41,877 bases of DNA from Clostridium sp. SM-530-WT-3G. GTDB taxonomy: Bacteria; Bacillota; Clostridia; Clostridiales; Clostridiaceae. Of this stretch, positions 8,106 through 17,011 are shown piece by piece; position 1 is the stretch's first letter; every line of letters begins with the position of its first letter. The notes under the pieces were generated by a model, which was given only the letters and a program-made list of their open reading frames with translations, was not told where the DNA came from and ran no database searches. A program made the position numbers and the translations under genes. The stretch lies in NCBI RefSeq assembly GCF_012843905.1, contig NZ_JABAGC010000029.1, positions 1-41,877 on the forward strand, given 5' to 3'.

Positions 8106-8753
8106 TTATAATAAGTTCAATAAATCCGCCCATGTATTGATTTTTCCCAATTCATTTTGTAATGAATTTACATTTTCTGAACTTACTTGAAGAACTACTT
8201 GTTCATCTCTTTCTAAGGTAACTACAAGTTTATTATTTGAATTTTTACCATAAGTTAATTTTCCATTTAATTTTTGAACATTAAAATATTTGTTTATAGT
8301 GTCTTCTAATTTTTTAGTTCCATCAGTATGGTAATCATACTTAAATTCTTCTACCACATCATTCACAACTTTTTTCATTTGTTGTAAAGTTTCATCAGAA
8401 TTTTTACTAACATACATAATAGAAGTCAATATTTCTTTGAAAGTTTTTCCTTCATTATATTCTTTTTCAATATTACTTTTTATTTGTTCTTTAATATTAG
8501 TATCAGTTATATCTTGATCAATATATTTTTTAATATCTTCTATAAAATCATGTGTCACATAATTTTTACTAATACTAGCCTTATTAATATTTAAACTTTC
8601 AGCTATATTTTGTCCTTTAATAACATTCATGATTATTTGATTTTTGGCATTCTCTCTATTTCCAGCTGATTCAGCTGCAAATACATTCATTGACGTACAT
8701 GTAGTAATTGTTAATGCTAGTGCACCAATTGATAGAAGTTTCTTAATTTTCAT
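8106..8753 (-). CDS. Secreted protein of unknown function (215 aa)
   Basis: The protein has a clear signal peptide (MKIKKLLSIGALALTITTC..., cleavage near VFAAES) followed by about 185 mostly helical residues with no recognised domain. A Cys sits in the hydrophobic stretch (TTCTS), but the context lacks a proper lipobox, so it is probably not a lipoprotein. I start at the ATG at 8751-8753 because GGAGGG at 8764-8769 lies 10 bases upstream; a TTG at 8771 overlaps that site and cannot be the start. It is the first gene of the three-gene envelope operon, 47 bases before the 473-aa membrane protein. The external part of that protein shares the style of this one (DUF-like helical, 'ITEDDVRKEANVV'), but I cannot show homology by eye. 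Confidence 0.78.
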   Translation of the reverse strand: MKIKKLLSIGALALTITTCTSMNVFAAESAGNRENAKNQIIMNVIKGQNIAESLNINKASISKNYVTHDFIEDIKKYIDQDITDTNIKEQIKSNIEKEYNEGKTFKEILTSIMYVSKNSDETLQQMKKVVNDVVEEFKYDYHTDGTKKLEDTINKYFNVQKLNGKLTYGKNSNNKLVVTLERDEQVVLQVSSENVNSLQNELGKINTWADLLNLL

Positions 8754-8771
8754 TATCTTGTTTCCCTCCAA

Positions 8772-9021
8772 CTATAAATTAGAATTTTAACTCATTTGTA
8801 TTTTAAAATAAGTCACTCATATCTATATGATAACACATTTACAGCTACTCTTCTACATTTTTTTCACAGATTTTCTAATTAAATTATATTATAAGAAAAA
8901 TTTATTAATAATTTTGATGTTTTTGTCGAAAACAATATATTATAATAAGTATAATTATATTTAATCTTAGTAGAGTTTAATCTGTTATCAAAATAATATG
9001 CATCATAAAATACCATAAAAA
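8772..9021. other. Intergenic region upstream of the envelope operon
   Basis: No gene is seen. On the minus strand TATAAT copies (8883-8893) could be the -10 box of the envelope operon; no good -35 is paired with them. The rest is plain AT-rich sequence. Confidence 0.4.
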
Positions 9022-9055
9022 AATAAGCCATATGACTACTTTCATATGACTTATT
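9022..9055 (-). terminator. Terminator of the cpsC-cpsD pair
   Basis: Arms AATAAGCCATATGA and TCATATGACTTATT pair with one mismatch around a 6-base loop, followed on the minus strand by TTTTTTT. It lies about 120 bases past the stop of the kinase gene. Confidence 0.8.
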
Positions 9056-9176
9056 AAAATTCTTATATTTCTATATTTTTCATTAAATTCTTTTCAAATT
9101 CTATTATCATTTCTTCAATAAACTTAATCACTATAAGCATATTAACTTAATGTCAGTTATTAATTTATTTTTTCTT

Positions 9177-9887
9177 TTATTCTCCATCATTTCCATAGTA
9201 ATAGTAGTACTTACCCTTTAAATTGTCTACTCCCTGTAATACACATCCAATAATATTGGCACCTACTTTTTTCAAAGAATCCTCTGCTTCCAGTACAGTA
9301 TCTCTTTTAGTTCTTTGGGCTCTAGCTACTAATATAGTACCATCAACTTTAGTTGAAAGAATTTGAGCATCTGTAACAGCACCAACTGGCGCACTATCAA
9401 GTATAATCACATCATACTCTTCTTTAAGTTTATCTAACAAATTAGTCATAGCTGAAGATGCAAGCATTTCTGCTGGATTTGGTGGAAGCTTTCCAGACGT
9501 TAATACAAATAAATTATCACTATGCTTTTGAACAGCTTCTTGTAAATTTACTTTACCTAATAATAGCTCAGATAATCCAACCATGTTCGATATTTTAAAC
9601 TTCTTATGTAAAGATGGTTTTCTTAAATCACAATCAATTAAAATAACTTTATTATTATTTTCAGCAAAAGTTAATGCTAAATTTCCAGATACAGTTGATT
9701 TTCCTTCTGCTACTTCTGCGCTTGTAACAAGTATAGTCTGTATTTTTTTATCGAAAGAAGAATATTGTATATTTGTTCTTAATGTCCTATAAGCTTCAGA
9801 TATTACAGACTTAGGATTTCTTTCAACCTCAAATCCAAGGTACTTTTGATTTTCTACTGCTTTCTCTAATTTACTTTTAAAAAACAT
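9177..9887 (-). CDS. CpsD/CapB-type bacterial tyrosine kinase
   Basis: The 236-aa protein is a BY-kinase ATPase domain. Seen are EAYRTLRTNI (about 31-40, oligomer contact motif of the family), Walker A in SAEVAEGKST, Walker A' in ILIDCDLRKP, Walker B in IILDSAPVG, and a C-terminal tyrosine cluster YYYYY (227-231) that is autophosphorylated in the family. It lacks the transmembrane activator, which is supplied by the preceding gene product, as in Gram-positive CpsC/CpsD or EpsA/EpsB pairs. Known role: control of chain length and export of capsule or exopolysaccharide, and phosphorylation of other proteins. The ATG follows GGGGAG. No glycosyltransferase, polymerase or flippase gene is near. Confidence 0.92.
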   Translation of the reverse strand: MFFKSKLEKAVENQKYLGFEVERNPKSVISEAYRTLRTNIQYSSFDKKIQTILVTSAEVAEGKSTVSGNLALTFAENNNKVILIDCDLRKPSLHKKFKISNMVGLSELLLGKVNLQEAVQKHSDNLFVLTSGKLPPNPAEMLASSAMTNLLDKLKEEYDVIILDSAPVGAVTDAQILSTKVDGTILVARAQRTKRDTVLEAEDSLKKVGANIIGCVLQGVDNLKGKYYYYYGNDGE

Positions 9888-9901
9888 TTTTATTTTCTCC
9901 C

Positions 9902-10588
9902 CTATTTAAACTCATCCTCATTAGGAATTACTCCTATTACAGGTAATCCAAGTTGGCTTTCCAATTGTTCCTTTGTTTTAAACGTATTATTCATAAATTC
10001 AATTAAAAAACTAAATCCTACACTTACCATTAATCCTAATAAAAATGCAATTGCTATATTTAATTTTTTATTTGGGCTAACTGGATTTTCTGGCACTCTT
10101 ACTTCTTCAATTACTTGTACATTTCCATTTGGTATAAGCTCTGTAGAATAATTAATAAATTCATTTGTTACTGATTCTACTACTTCTTTAGCCAACTCTG
10201 GATCAGTATTAATATAACTTATCTCCAAAATCTCTGTATCTGCTCTTGGAGTTACAGTTAGATTTCCTAAAACATCTAATGAATTTAAATTTAAATTAGC
10301 CTCATCAAGTGCTCGTCCGACCAAATCATTTGTTGCAATAACTTCTGCATACGTTTTTAATAGTTTTTGATACATCTGAACATCATTATTGCTATATGAC
10401 TGATCAGCATTTTGACTTTGTTCCTTACCAATAAATAATTTAGTACTTGCTTCATATTTAGGTGAAATAACAAAAAAACTTATAATTGCTGAAACAACTG
10501 TAGCTATAATAGTTATTGAGGCTATTATTTTCCATCTTTTTTTAAGTACATCAATAATGTCTTCAATTCTTATAACTTCTTCATTCAT
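9902..10588 (-). CDS. Wzz/CpsC-type chain-length determinant and kinase modulator
   Basis: The protein (228 aa from the chosen start) has two membrane segments, about 24-46 and 170-192, with an extracellular Wzz domain between them and a short cytoplasmic tail (LESQLGLPVIGVIPNEDEF) that in this family touches the partner kinase. The proline-rich stretch VPENPVSPNKK before the second membrane segment is the usual Wzz signature. I prefer the ATG at 10588, which has GGAG 9 bases upstream; the ATG at 10603 has no ribosome binding site. The kinase gene follows after 14 bases, so the two are translated together. It is an orphan pair: no polysaccharide cluster surrounds it. Confidence 0.9.
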   Translation of the reverse strand: MNEEVIRIEDIIDVLKKRWKIIASITIIATVVSAIISFFVISPKYEASTKLFIGKEQSQNADQSYSNNDVQMYQKLLKTYAEVIATNDLVGRALDEANLNLNSLDVLGNLTVTPRADTEILEISYINTDPELAKEVVESVTNEFINYSTELIPNGNVQVIEEVRVPENPVSPNKKLNIAIAFLLGLMVSVGFSFLIEFMNNTFKTKEQLESQLGLPVIGVIPNEDEFK

Positions 10589-10777
10589 CCTATAATTCTC
10601 CATAATATATATTTTTTCGACTATATTCTATTTTAACATCAAAAAATGATTATGTTAATAATAAATCATTATATTTTTTAATATTATTTCATATAACTCA
10701 TAAAAACATTTCCAAATTTTACACAAAATATAAAAGAATTAAATACAATTGCATTTAACCCTTTTATATAAAAATTA

Positions 10778-10805
10778 AGCCATCTATATTTTTATATAGA
10801 TGGCT
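10778..10805 (-). terminator. Terminator of htpG
   Basis: Perfect 12-bp arms AGCCATCTATAT and ATATAGATGGCT with a 4-base loop, followed on the minus strand by TTAATTTTT. It starts 20 bases past the htpG stop codon. Confidence 0.85.
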
Positions 10806-10824
10806 ATTTTCAACACAGAATTTT

Positions 10825-12759
10825 TTATAGTTCTGTAATCATATTTAATATTTTATTATTTCTCTTTATGAATTTATCCATTTCATCAGCATCTAGCTCT
10901 TTGTTCGCAATCTTAGCTAAATCAAATATATGCTCGCATACAAGTTTAACTTCATCTTTTTTGCTTTCATCCTTAGAGATTCCAACAAGCTTTTTAACTA
11001 AAGGATTATTGTTATTTACAACTAAAGTTTCCTCTTCTTTAAACATACCCATAGCTCCCATACCAGCTTGAGCATACATCTTACTCATTTCTGCCATTCT
11101 TCTTGATTCTTCTGAGATTAAGATTATAGCTGAAGTATCTGTATTCTTTAATCCTTCAACAGATATCTTAGAAACTTTTTCTCCTAAAGCTCCCTTAAAC
11201 ATATCTTCTATTTCTTTGTTTAGATTCTTAACTTCTTCATTATTTTCATCAGTCTTTGTTCCTAATGTATCAGAAATATCTGAATCTATTCTCTTGAACT
11301 TAACTCCATTTTCATGCATTTCTAAGAATGTAATAAAGTGATCATCTAATGAGCAGTCTAGTATAAGTGCATCAAGATCATATTCCTTAAACATCTTTAT
11401 ATATTGAGACTGTTGTTTTTCATCATTAGCATAATATACTTTATTTTCATGCTTTTCTTTATTAGCTTCAAGGTAATCTTTTAATGTTACATATTCGCCT
11501 TTTAAATTCTTGAATATGATTATATCTTTAATCTTTTCATAGAACTTTTCATCTCTTAAACATCCATATTTAATGAATATTTGAATATCTGGCCAGAATT
11601 TATTGAACTCTTCTCTGCTGTTCTTGAATAAGTCATTTAACTTATCCGCAACCTTTTTAATAATATGGTTAGATATCTTAGTTACATCTTTATCATTTTG
11701 TAAGAAGCTTCTTGAAACATTTAAAGGTAAATCTGGACAATCAATTGTACCCTTAAGTAATAATAAGAATTCAGGAATTACTTCTTTAATGTTGTCAGCA
11801 ACGAATACTTGGTTATTATAAAGTTTAACCTGTCCTTCTCTGATTTCAACTTCATGAGTTAGCTTAGGGAAGTATAGTATACCCTTTAAGTTAAATGGAT
11901 AATCCACATTTAAGTGAATCCAAAATAAAGGTTCATTAAAGTCCATAAATACTTTTCTATAAAAGTCTTTATATTCTTCATCTGTACATTCGCTTGGCTT
12001 CTTCATCCATAATGGGTGAGTATCATTTAATGGCTTTGGAGCTTCAGGTTCAACTAATTCCTGATATTCTGTTCCATCTTCTTTTTTCTTTGTAACATAC
12101 TTAGGTTCTTCCTTTGGTTTATTTTCATCTTCTAAGTATATTTCAGTTGGTAAGAACGAGCAATATTTTTCTATTATCTGTCTTACCTTATATTCTTCTA
12201 AAAATTCACTACTTTCATCATCAATATATAATGTTACAGTTGTACCTCTTGTAGTTCTTTCATCACTTGATGAAATTTCATATTCAGTACCACCAGTACA
12301 TTCCCACTTAACTGGTTCTGCATCTTTTTTATAAGATAATGTATCTATTTGAACTTTAGTAGACACCATGAATGTTGAGTAAAATCCTAGACCAAAGTGG
12401 CCTATTATATCCTTACCTTCATCCATTTTATCTTTATATTTTTCCATAAAATCTGTAGCACCTGAAAAAGCAACTTGATTTATGTACTTTTTAACTTCTT
12501 CTTCAGTCATTCCGATACCATTATCAGAAAACTTTAATGTCTTCTTTTCTTTATTTACAGAAACAACTACTTTGTATTTTTCATCCTTTGAAGCTTCAGC
12601 TTCTCCTAATGAAACAAGTCTTTGAAACTTACTTATTGCATCACATGCGTTACTTATAACTTCTCTTATAAATATATCCTTATCAGAGTATAGCCATTTC
12701 TTAATAATAGGAAATATGTTCTCTGTATCAATTGATATATTACCATTTTCTTTTATCAT
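10825..12759 (-). CDS. htpG: Hsp90-family chaperone HtpG
   Basis: The 644-aa protein is a full-length bacterial Hsp90. The GHKL ATPase domain (about 1-215) shows REVISNACDAISK (Mg/ATP-binding Asn), SDNGIGMTEEE and GHFGLGFYSTFMV (lid region). The middle domain has the client and catalytic-loop stretch NVSRSFLQND with the conserved Arg. The C-terminal dimerisation domain follows to residue 644. It is a cytoplasmic ATP-dependent chaperone. No CIRCE-type operator was seen upstream, so its heat regulation, if any, is not HrcA-like by eye. It has its own terminator. The ATG lies behind GAGGAGTGG. Confidence 0.96.
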   Translation of the reverse strand: MIKENGNISIDTENIFPIIKKWLYSDKDIFIREVISNACDAISKFQRLVSLGEAEASKDEKYKVVVSVNKEKKTLKFSDNGIGMTEEEVKKYINQVAFSGATDFMEKYKDKMDEGKDIIGHFGLGFYSTFMVSTKVQIDTLSYKKDAEPVKWECTGGTEYEISSSDERTTRGTTVTLYIDDESSEFLEEYKVRQIIEKYCSFLPTEIYLEDENKPKEEPKYVTKKKEDGTEYQELVEPEAPKPLNDTHPLWMKKPSECTDEEYKDFYRKVFMDFNEPLFWIHLNVDYPFNLKGILYFPKLTHEVEIREGQVKLYNNQVFVADNIKEVIPEFLLLLKGTIDCPDLPLNVSRSFLQNDKDVTKISNHIIKKVADKLNDLFKNSREEFNKFWPDIQIFIKYGCLRDEKFYEKIKDIIIFKNLKGEYVTLKDYLEANKEKHENKVYYANDEKQQSQYIKMFKEYDLDALILDCSLDDHFITFLEMHENGVKFKRIDSDISDTLGTKTDENNEEVKNLNKEIEDMFKGALGEKVSKISVEGLKNTDTSAIILISEESRRMAEMSKMYAQAGMGAMGMFKEEETLVVNNNNPLVKKLVGISKDESKKDEVKLVCEHIFDLAKIANKELDADEMDKFIKRNNKILNMITEL

Positions 12760-12840
12760 TACATAACCACTCCTCTATATTTTTCTAAGATTATTTTAGC
12801 CTTATTAGTATATATTGTCAAATAAATACATATATAAAAG

Positions 12841-14598
12841 TTAAAAACTACATTTAATAAATTGTTCAAATTCCTTGACTATTTCAGGATCAAACTGTGT
12901 TCCAGAACATCTTTTAATTTCTTTTAGTGCCTCTTCATGACTTAATGCTTCTTTGTATGCTCTTTTACTTGTAATAGCATCATATGAATCTGCTACACTT
13001 ATTATCCTTGAAATAAGTGGAATCTCTTCCCCCTTTAATCCTAGAGGATAGCCCTTTCCATCCCATCTTTCATGATGACTTAAAACATACTTAGCAATAT
13101 CATTAAACTCAGTAGCTGCATTAATTAATCTATATCCCTTTGCACAATGTGTTTTTACAATCTCATATTCTTCTTCTGTAAGTTTGGTTGGTTTGTTAAT
13201 TATGCTCTTATCTATTCCTACTTTACCTATATCATGAAGCTGAGCTGCAGTTATTAATTCATTCATTTCAGACACTTTTAAATGTAATACTTCACCTATT
13301 CCCTTTGCATACTCCGTCACATGTTTTGAATGCTCATTAATCCCTCCATAATTTTCCTCAAGACACTTTTTAAACGAATAAATTATAGAACTTCTAATAC
13401 TCTTTTTTTCAACTATTTTTTTTCTATATACTTTTTCTTCTACTCTTTTTATGCACTCATTTATATCTTCATCTTTAGATTTTTTTATGATTTGTCCAAG
13501 TGCCATACTTACCTGTATATAGTTATGTTCTACTTTGTTGCACATTTTCTTTATTGTTCTAATTATACTGTTACAGTTATTTTCAGTAACATTAGGAAGT
13601 AAGACTATAAATTCATCTCCTCCCCATCTATATACATATGGCCCACATACTTCTTTCAAAATATTTGCTGCATGTATTATAAGCTTATCACCCTCTAAAT
13701 GCCCAAAAGTATCATTAACAATTTTAAGACCATTTAGGTCTGCCATAATTATCCCAAGTGGAAAATATTCTTCATTGTCAAATTCTTCAATCTTTTGTTC
13801 AAAGCTATATCTATTATACAAACCTGTAAGAGTGTCAATTTCAGTTAAATATATGAGTCTTTTTTCATTAGCATTTCTTTCAGTAACATCCCTTGCAACA
13901 GCAACTATTCCACAAACATCTCCATCATCATCTGTAACATAATTCTTTATATATTCATAAATTAAATCATTACCTTCTTTATCCTTAACACTCTGCTCAT
14001 AGCGCTTTACTTCTTTATTGGCTATTATTTCTTTATCAATATCATTGATCTTTTTTGCTTTTTCTTCATCAAAACCAATTTCAATAGCCGTTTTGTCTAA
14101 TATCTCTGAGACACCCATACTATTGTATATCTCTTTAAATGCTTTATTATAATTTTTAATTCTTCCTTGCTTATCTTTATAGAATATTGCTTCTGGAATT
14201 CCATCTATTATTTTTCTTAACATAGATGCCTGCTTTTCTAACTTATATTCTCTATCTGTTCTTTCACCTGCGTCAACTATAATATTGCAGATAGCATATA
14301 CATTGTCCTCATTATTTCTTAATAATATCTTATAAATGTCATATATATTACTTCCAATTTTAATTCTATTTATTGTTAAATTTTTATCACTGATATCGCC
14401 AACAAATTTCTCTAATACTTCAAAGTCTACAATTTCATCAAAATGTTTGTTATTTGCTTCTTCAAAGCTAATATTAAATATATTTTCAAAAATTTCATTA
14501 ACATAGAAGATTCTGTCCCCAGCATCCCCTATACAAATTGCCCATGGTAAATAATTTGATAATATTTCATATGCTTCAACAAAATTTTTATATTTCAT
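12841..14598 (-). CDS. PAS-PAS-GGDEF-HD-GYP cyclic-di-GMP signalling protein
   Basis: The 585-aa cytoplasmic protein has two PAS-like domains (about 8-115 and 125-240; the second ends in the PAC-like VARDVTERN), a GGDEF domain (about 250-405) and an HD-GYP domain (about 415-580). The GGDEF motif is intact (326-330) and is preceded by MADLNGLKIVNDTFGH, the metal- and GTP-binding part, so cyclase activity is plausible. The HD-GYP marks are also intact: HDIGKVGIDK (455-464) and HHERWDGKGYP (508-518). One protein could therefore both make and break cyclic di-GMP, or its GGDEF could bind GTP as a regulator. There is no membrane segment. A broken tandem paralogue lies 30 bases upstream. The ATG follows AAAGGAGAA. 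Confidence 0.93.
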   Translation of the reverse strand: MKYKNFVEAYEILSNYLPWAICIGDAGDRIFYVNEIFENIFNISFEEANNKHFDEIVDFEVLEKFVGDISDKNLTINRIKIGSNIYDIYKILLRNNEDNVYAICNIIVDAGERTDREYKLEKQASMLRKIIDGIPEAIFYKDKQGRIKNYNKAFKEIYNSMGVSEILDKTAIEIGFDEEKAKKINDIDKEIIANKEVKRYEQSVKDKEGNDLIYEYIKNYVTDDDGDVCGIVAVARDVTERNANEKRLIYLTEIDTLTGLYNRYSFEQKIEEFDNEEYFPLGIIMADLNGLKIVNDTFGHLEGDKLIIHAANILKEVCGPYVYRWGGDEFIVLLPNVTENNCNSIIRTIKKMCNKVEHNYIQVSMALGQIIKKSKDEDINECIKRVEEKVYRKKIVEKKSIRSSIIYSFKKCLEENYGGINEHSKHVTEYAKGIGEVLHLKVSEMNELITAAQLHDIGKVGIDKSIINKPTKLTEEEYEIVKTHCAKGYRLINAATEFNDIAKYVLSHHERWDGKGYPLGLKGEEIPLISRIISVADSYDAITSKRAYKEALSHEEALKEIKRCSGTQFDPEIVKEFEQFIKCSF

Positions 14599-14628
14599 AG
14601 CAATTCTCCTTTGTTTATATAAACACCT

Positions 14629-15897
14629 TTATATATTAATATCTAGTAAAGCATTATTTTCCACCAAAAGTTTAAATTCTCTTACTATATTAGGATCAAA
14701 TTGACTTCCTGCACATCTTTCAAGTTCTTTCATAGCTTCTTCATGCTTTAATGGTTTGTTGTAAGGTCTATTACTTGTCATAACATCATAAGAATCTGCT
14801 ACACTTATTATTCTCGAAATAAGTGGTATTTCTTCTCCAGTTAATCCAAAAGGATATCCATTCCCATCCCATCTTTCATGATGACTTAAAACACATTTAG
14901 CAACTGTTTCAAGGCCGCTAGATGCATTAATTATTCTATATCCATTCTCACAATGAGTTTTTATAATTTCATATTCTTCGTCAGTAAGCTTACTTGGTTT
15001 TTTAAGTATATATTCATCTATTGCTATTTTACCTATATCATGTAGCTGAGCTGAAGCAATTAATTCATCCATTTCTGATACTCTAAAATTTAATCTTTTA
15101 CCTATTTCTATTGCATAATTTGCCACCCTATTAGCATGTTCACTAGTTTCATAACTCTTATTTTCAAGATTCTTTTTAAGAGAATTAATTATAGAATCTT
15201 TAACACTCTTATTTTCCACTAACTTTTGAGAATATACCTTTTTCTCCACATTTTTAATACATTCATATATGTCTTCATCTATAGATTTTTTTACTATATT
15301 CCCCAAAGCAATATTTACCTGTATATAATCATGCTTTACTTCCTTACATCTTTTTTGTATATCCCTAATTATATCTTCACATTTACTCTCATCAAAATTA
15401 GGAAGTAAAACTATAAATTCATCTCCGCCCCATCTAAATATATATTCTCCACATATTTCTTTTAAAATATCTGCTGCTTTAAAGAATACTATTTCTGGAA
15501 GCGAATCTACCATTGTTCTCAGAAGTGATGTCTACATACTTAATTGGTCTTCTTTATTAACTTTTTCAGTTATATCAATAAAAATATCACATATAGCATA
15601 TACATCATCATTATCTTTTAGAGGAATACGGTAGATATCATATATATTACTTTCAATTTTTATTTTATTAGCCGTTAATTTCTTATCCTTTACCTTATCA
15701 TTAAATTCTCTAAGACCTTCAATTTTTAAATCTTCATAAAAATTTTTACTAATTATTTTTTCATAACTAATATGAAATATATTTTCAAAGACTTCATTTA
15801 TATATAAAATATTACCATTAACTTCTTGTATACAAACTGGCCATGGTAAATCTTTCATAAATCCTTTGTATAATTCAACAAAATTCTTACATTTCAT
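14629..15897 (-). pseudogene. Broken tandem paralogue: PAS-(deleted)-half GGDEF-HD-GYP
   Basis: The gene parallels the intact neighbour from its first residues (MKCKNFVELY versus MKYKNFVEAY) and keeps one reading frame throughout. An in-frame TAG at 15532-15534 falls where the neighbour has Gln (KQASMLRK versus stop-TSLLRT). Shortly after, VFFK joins directly to AADILKEICG, so the equivalent of about residues 142-309 of the neighbour is missing, about 500 bases in frame: the second PAS and the first half of GGDEF. GGDEF itself and a full HD-GYP with HHERWDGNGYP remain. The ATG at 15513 after the stop has no visible ribosome binding site. Cyclase function must be lost; the HD-GYP part could survive only by reinitiation or readthrough. 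The upstream ATG has a good AAGGAG. Confidence 0.88.
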
Positions 15898-15958
15898 AAT
15901 AGTTCTCCTTCTTTTTTAATAGCTTTTATTAAATCATATCAAATTTATTCAAATAAAA

Positions 15959-15983
15959 AAAGTACTAGATTTACCAGTACTTT
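15959..15983 (-). terminator. Terminator after the permease remnant
   Basis: Perfect 8-bp arms AAAGTACT and AGTACTTT with a 9-base loop, followed on the minus strand by TTTTTTTATTTG. It lies downstream of the decayed ABC permease gene. Confidence 0.75.
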
Positions 15984-16076
15984 CTCAAAATTCATATAAA
16001 TAATGTTAACAACACACTTTTTATGCAATATAATATAAAATAATTAATACCCATAACCCATTTTTTAAGCTCCCTT

Positions 16077-16355
16077 TTAATTAAATTCATTATCTATAAC
16101 ATTTTTATATGATATATATGTGCCATACAAATATCCACCATGTATTACAGACACTCCTATAGACAATATAGAAATAAGCTTATTCATAATTTCAACATAC
16201 TGTCTCTGACTTTCATTCATCTGCCCTACTACAGTCTGATTATTTATAGAATTAAAACTATAAAATATACATACAGCAAAGGTTATAGTTAAAAAGTAAA
16301 TAGTATAATCTTTAAAACTTCTCTTCACATTGTTAAAGGCCATTTTAAAATACAT
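16077..16355 (-). pseudogene. Remnant of a BceB-type FtsX-like ABC permease
   Basis: Only 92 codons remain of a protein that is normally about 620-670 aa with ten membrane segments. The N-terminus is typical of the BceB family (MYFKMAFNNVKRSFKDYTIYFLTITFAVCIFYSFNS; first 40 residues, one membrane segment). Near residue 75 (GVSV-IHGG) the sequence jumps to what looks like the extreme C-terminal end of such a permease (YLYGTYISYKNVID). A large internal deletion is therefore likely. I start at ATG 16353-16355, 8 bases after GGAGGTG, and not at the upstream TTG. It overlaps the end of the ATPase remnant by 11 bases, the usual operon arrangement. Confidence 0.8.
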
Positions 16356-16803
16356 CTTTTGAGTCACCTCCAAGCATTGTCACTACATCAATTATCCTAT
16401 TAAAAAATTCTTTTCTAGTATCATTTCCTTTTATAATCTCGTTAAAGATTTTTCCGTCTTTAATAAATAAAATTCTATTGGCATAACTTGCAGTAAATGC
16501 ATCATGAGTAACCATAAGTATTGTTGCTTCTAATTCTTTATTCAATTTTTCCATTGAATTTAATAACAGTTTTGCAGCCTTAGAATCTAATGCGCCAGTT
16601 GGTTCATCAGCTAGTATAATCTTAGGATTATTAACTATAGCCCTTGCAGCTGCCACCCTCTGTTTCTGCCCGCCTGAAGGCCCCATAATCCCAACGAACT
16701 CACCCTTTTCAACTTTAAAGCTTATATTATTGATTGCCTTTGTAATATTGTCCTTATTTCCATAATATTTTTCTATATTTTCAACGTTTAATATGCTTTC
16801 CAT
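16345..16803 (-). pseudogene. BceA-type ABC ATPase with internal deletion
   Basis: The open frame of 152 aa is intact, but the protein lacks about 100 residues of a normal ~253-aa BceA ATPase. The Walker A start GPSG (41-44) is fused directly to GQKQRVAAARA of the ABC signature, removing the Walker A Lys-Ser/Thr, the Q-loop and most of the helical domain. Walker B (IILADEPTGALD) and the H-loop His (VTHD) remain. The junction reads CCTTCAGGCGGG; TCAGGC could occur in both GPSGSGK and LSGGQ codings, pointing to a microhomology deletion. It cannot hydrolyse ATP. The gene is preceded by AGGAGG and lies about 200 bases after the histidine kinase gene. Confidence 0.9.
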
Positions 16804-17011
16804 AGTTGTTTCCTCCTCATTTATCTTATGAATTTATTTTATACCCGCACTTAATTAGTTCATATTAAACAATCTTTCAATTATATTACAATTGTGTAAG
16901 ATAAGAAATAAGTATTTATAAATCTTAATTCTCATATTCACCTTATGTACTCATAAATAAAAATGCAGATATCACAGTTCTTATGTCCTGCAATACCTAC
17001 ACTTTATCTTG

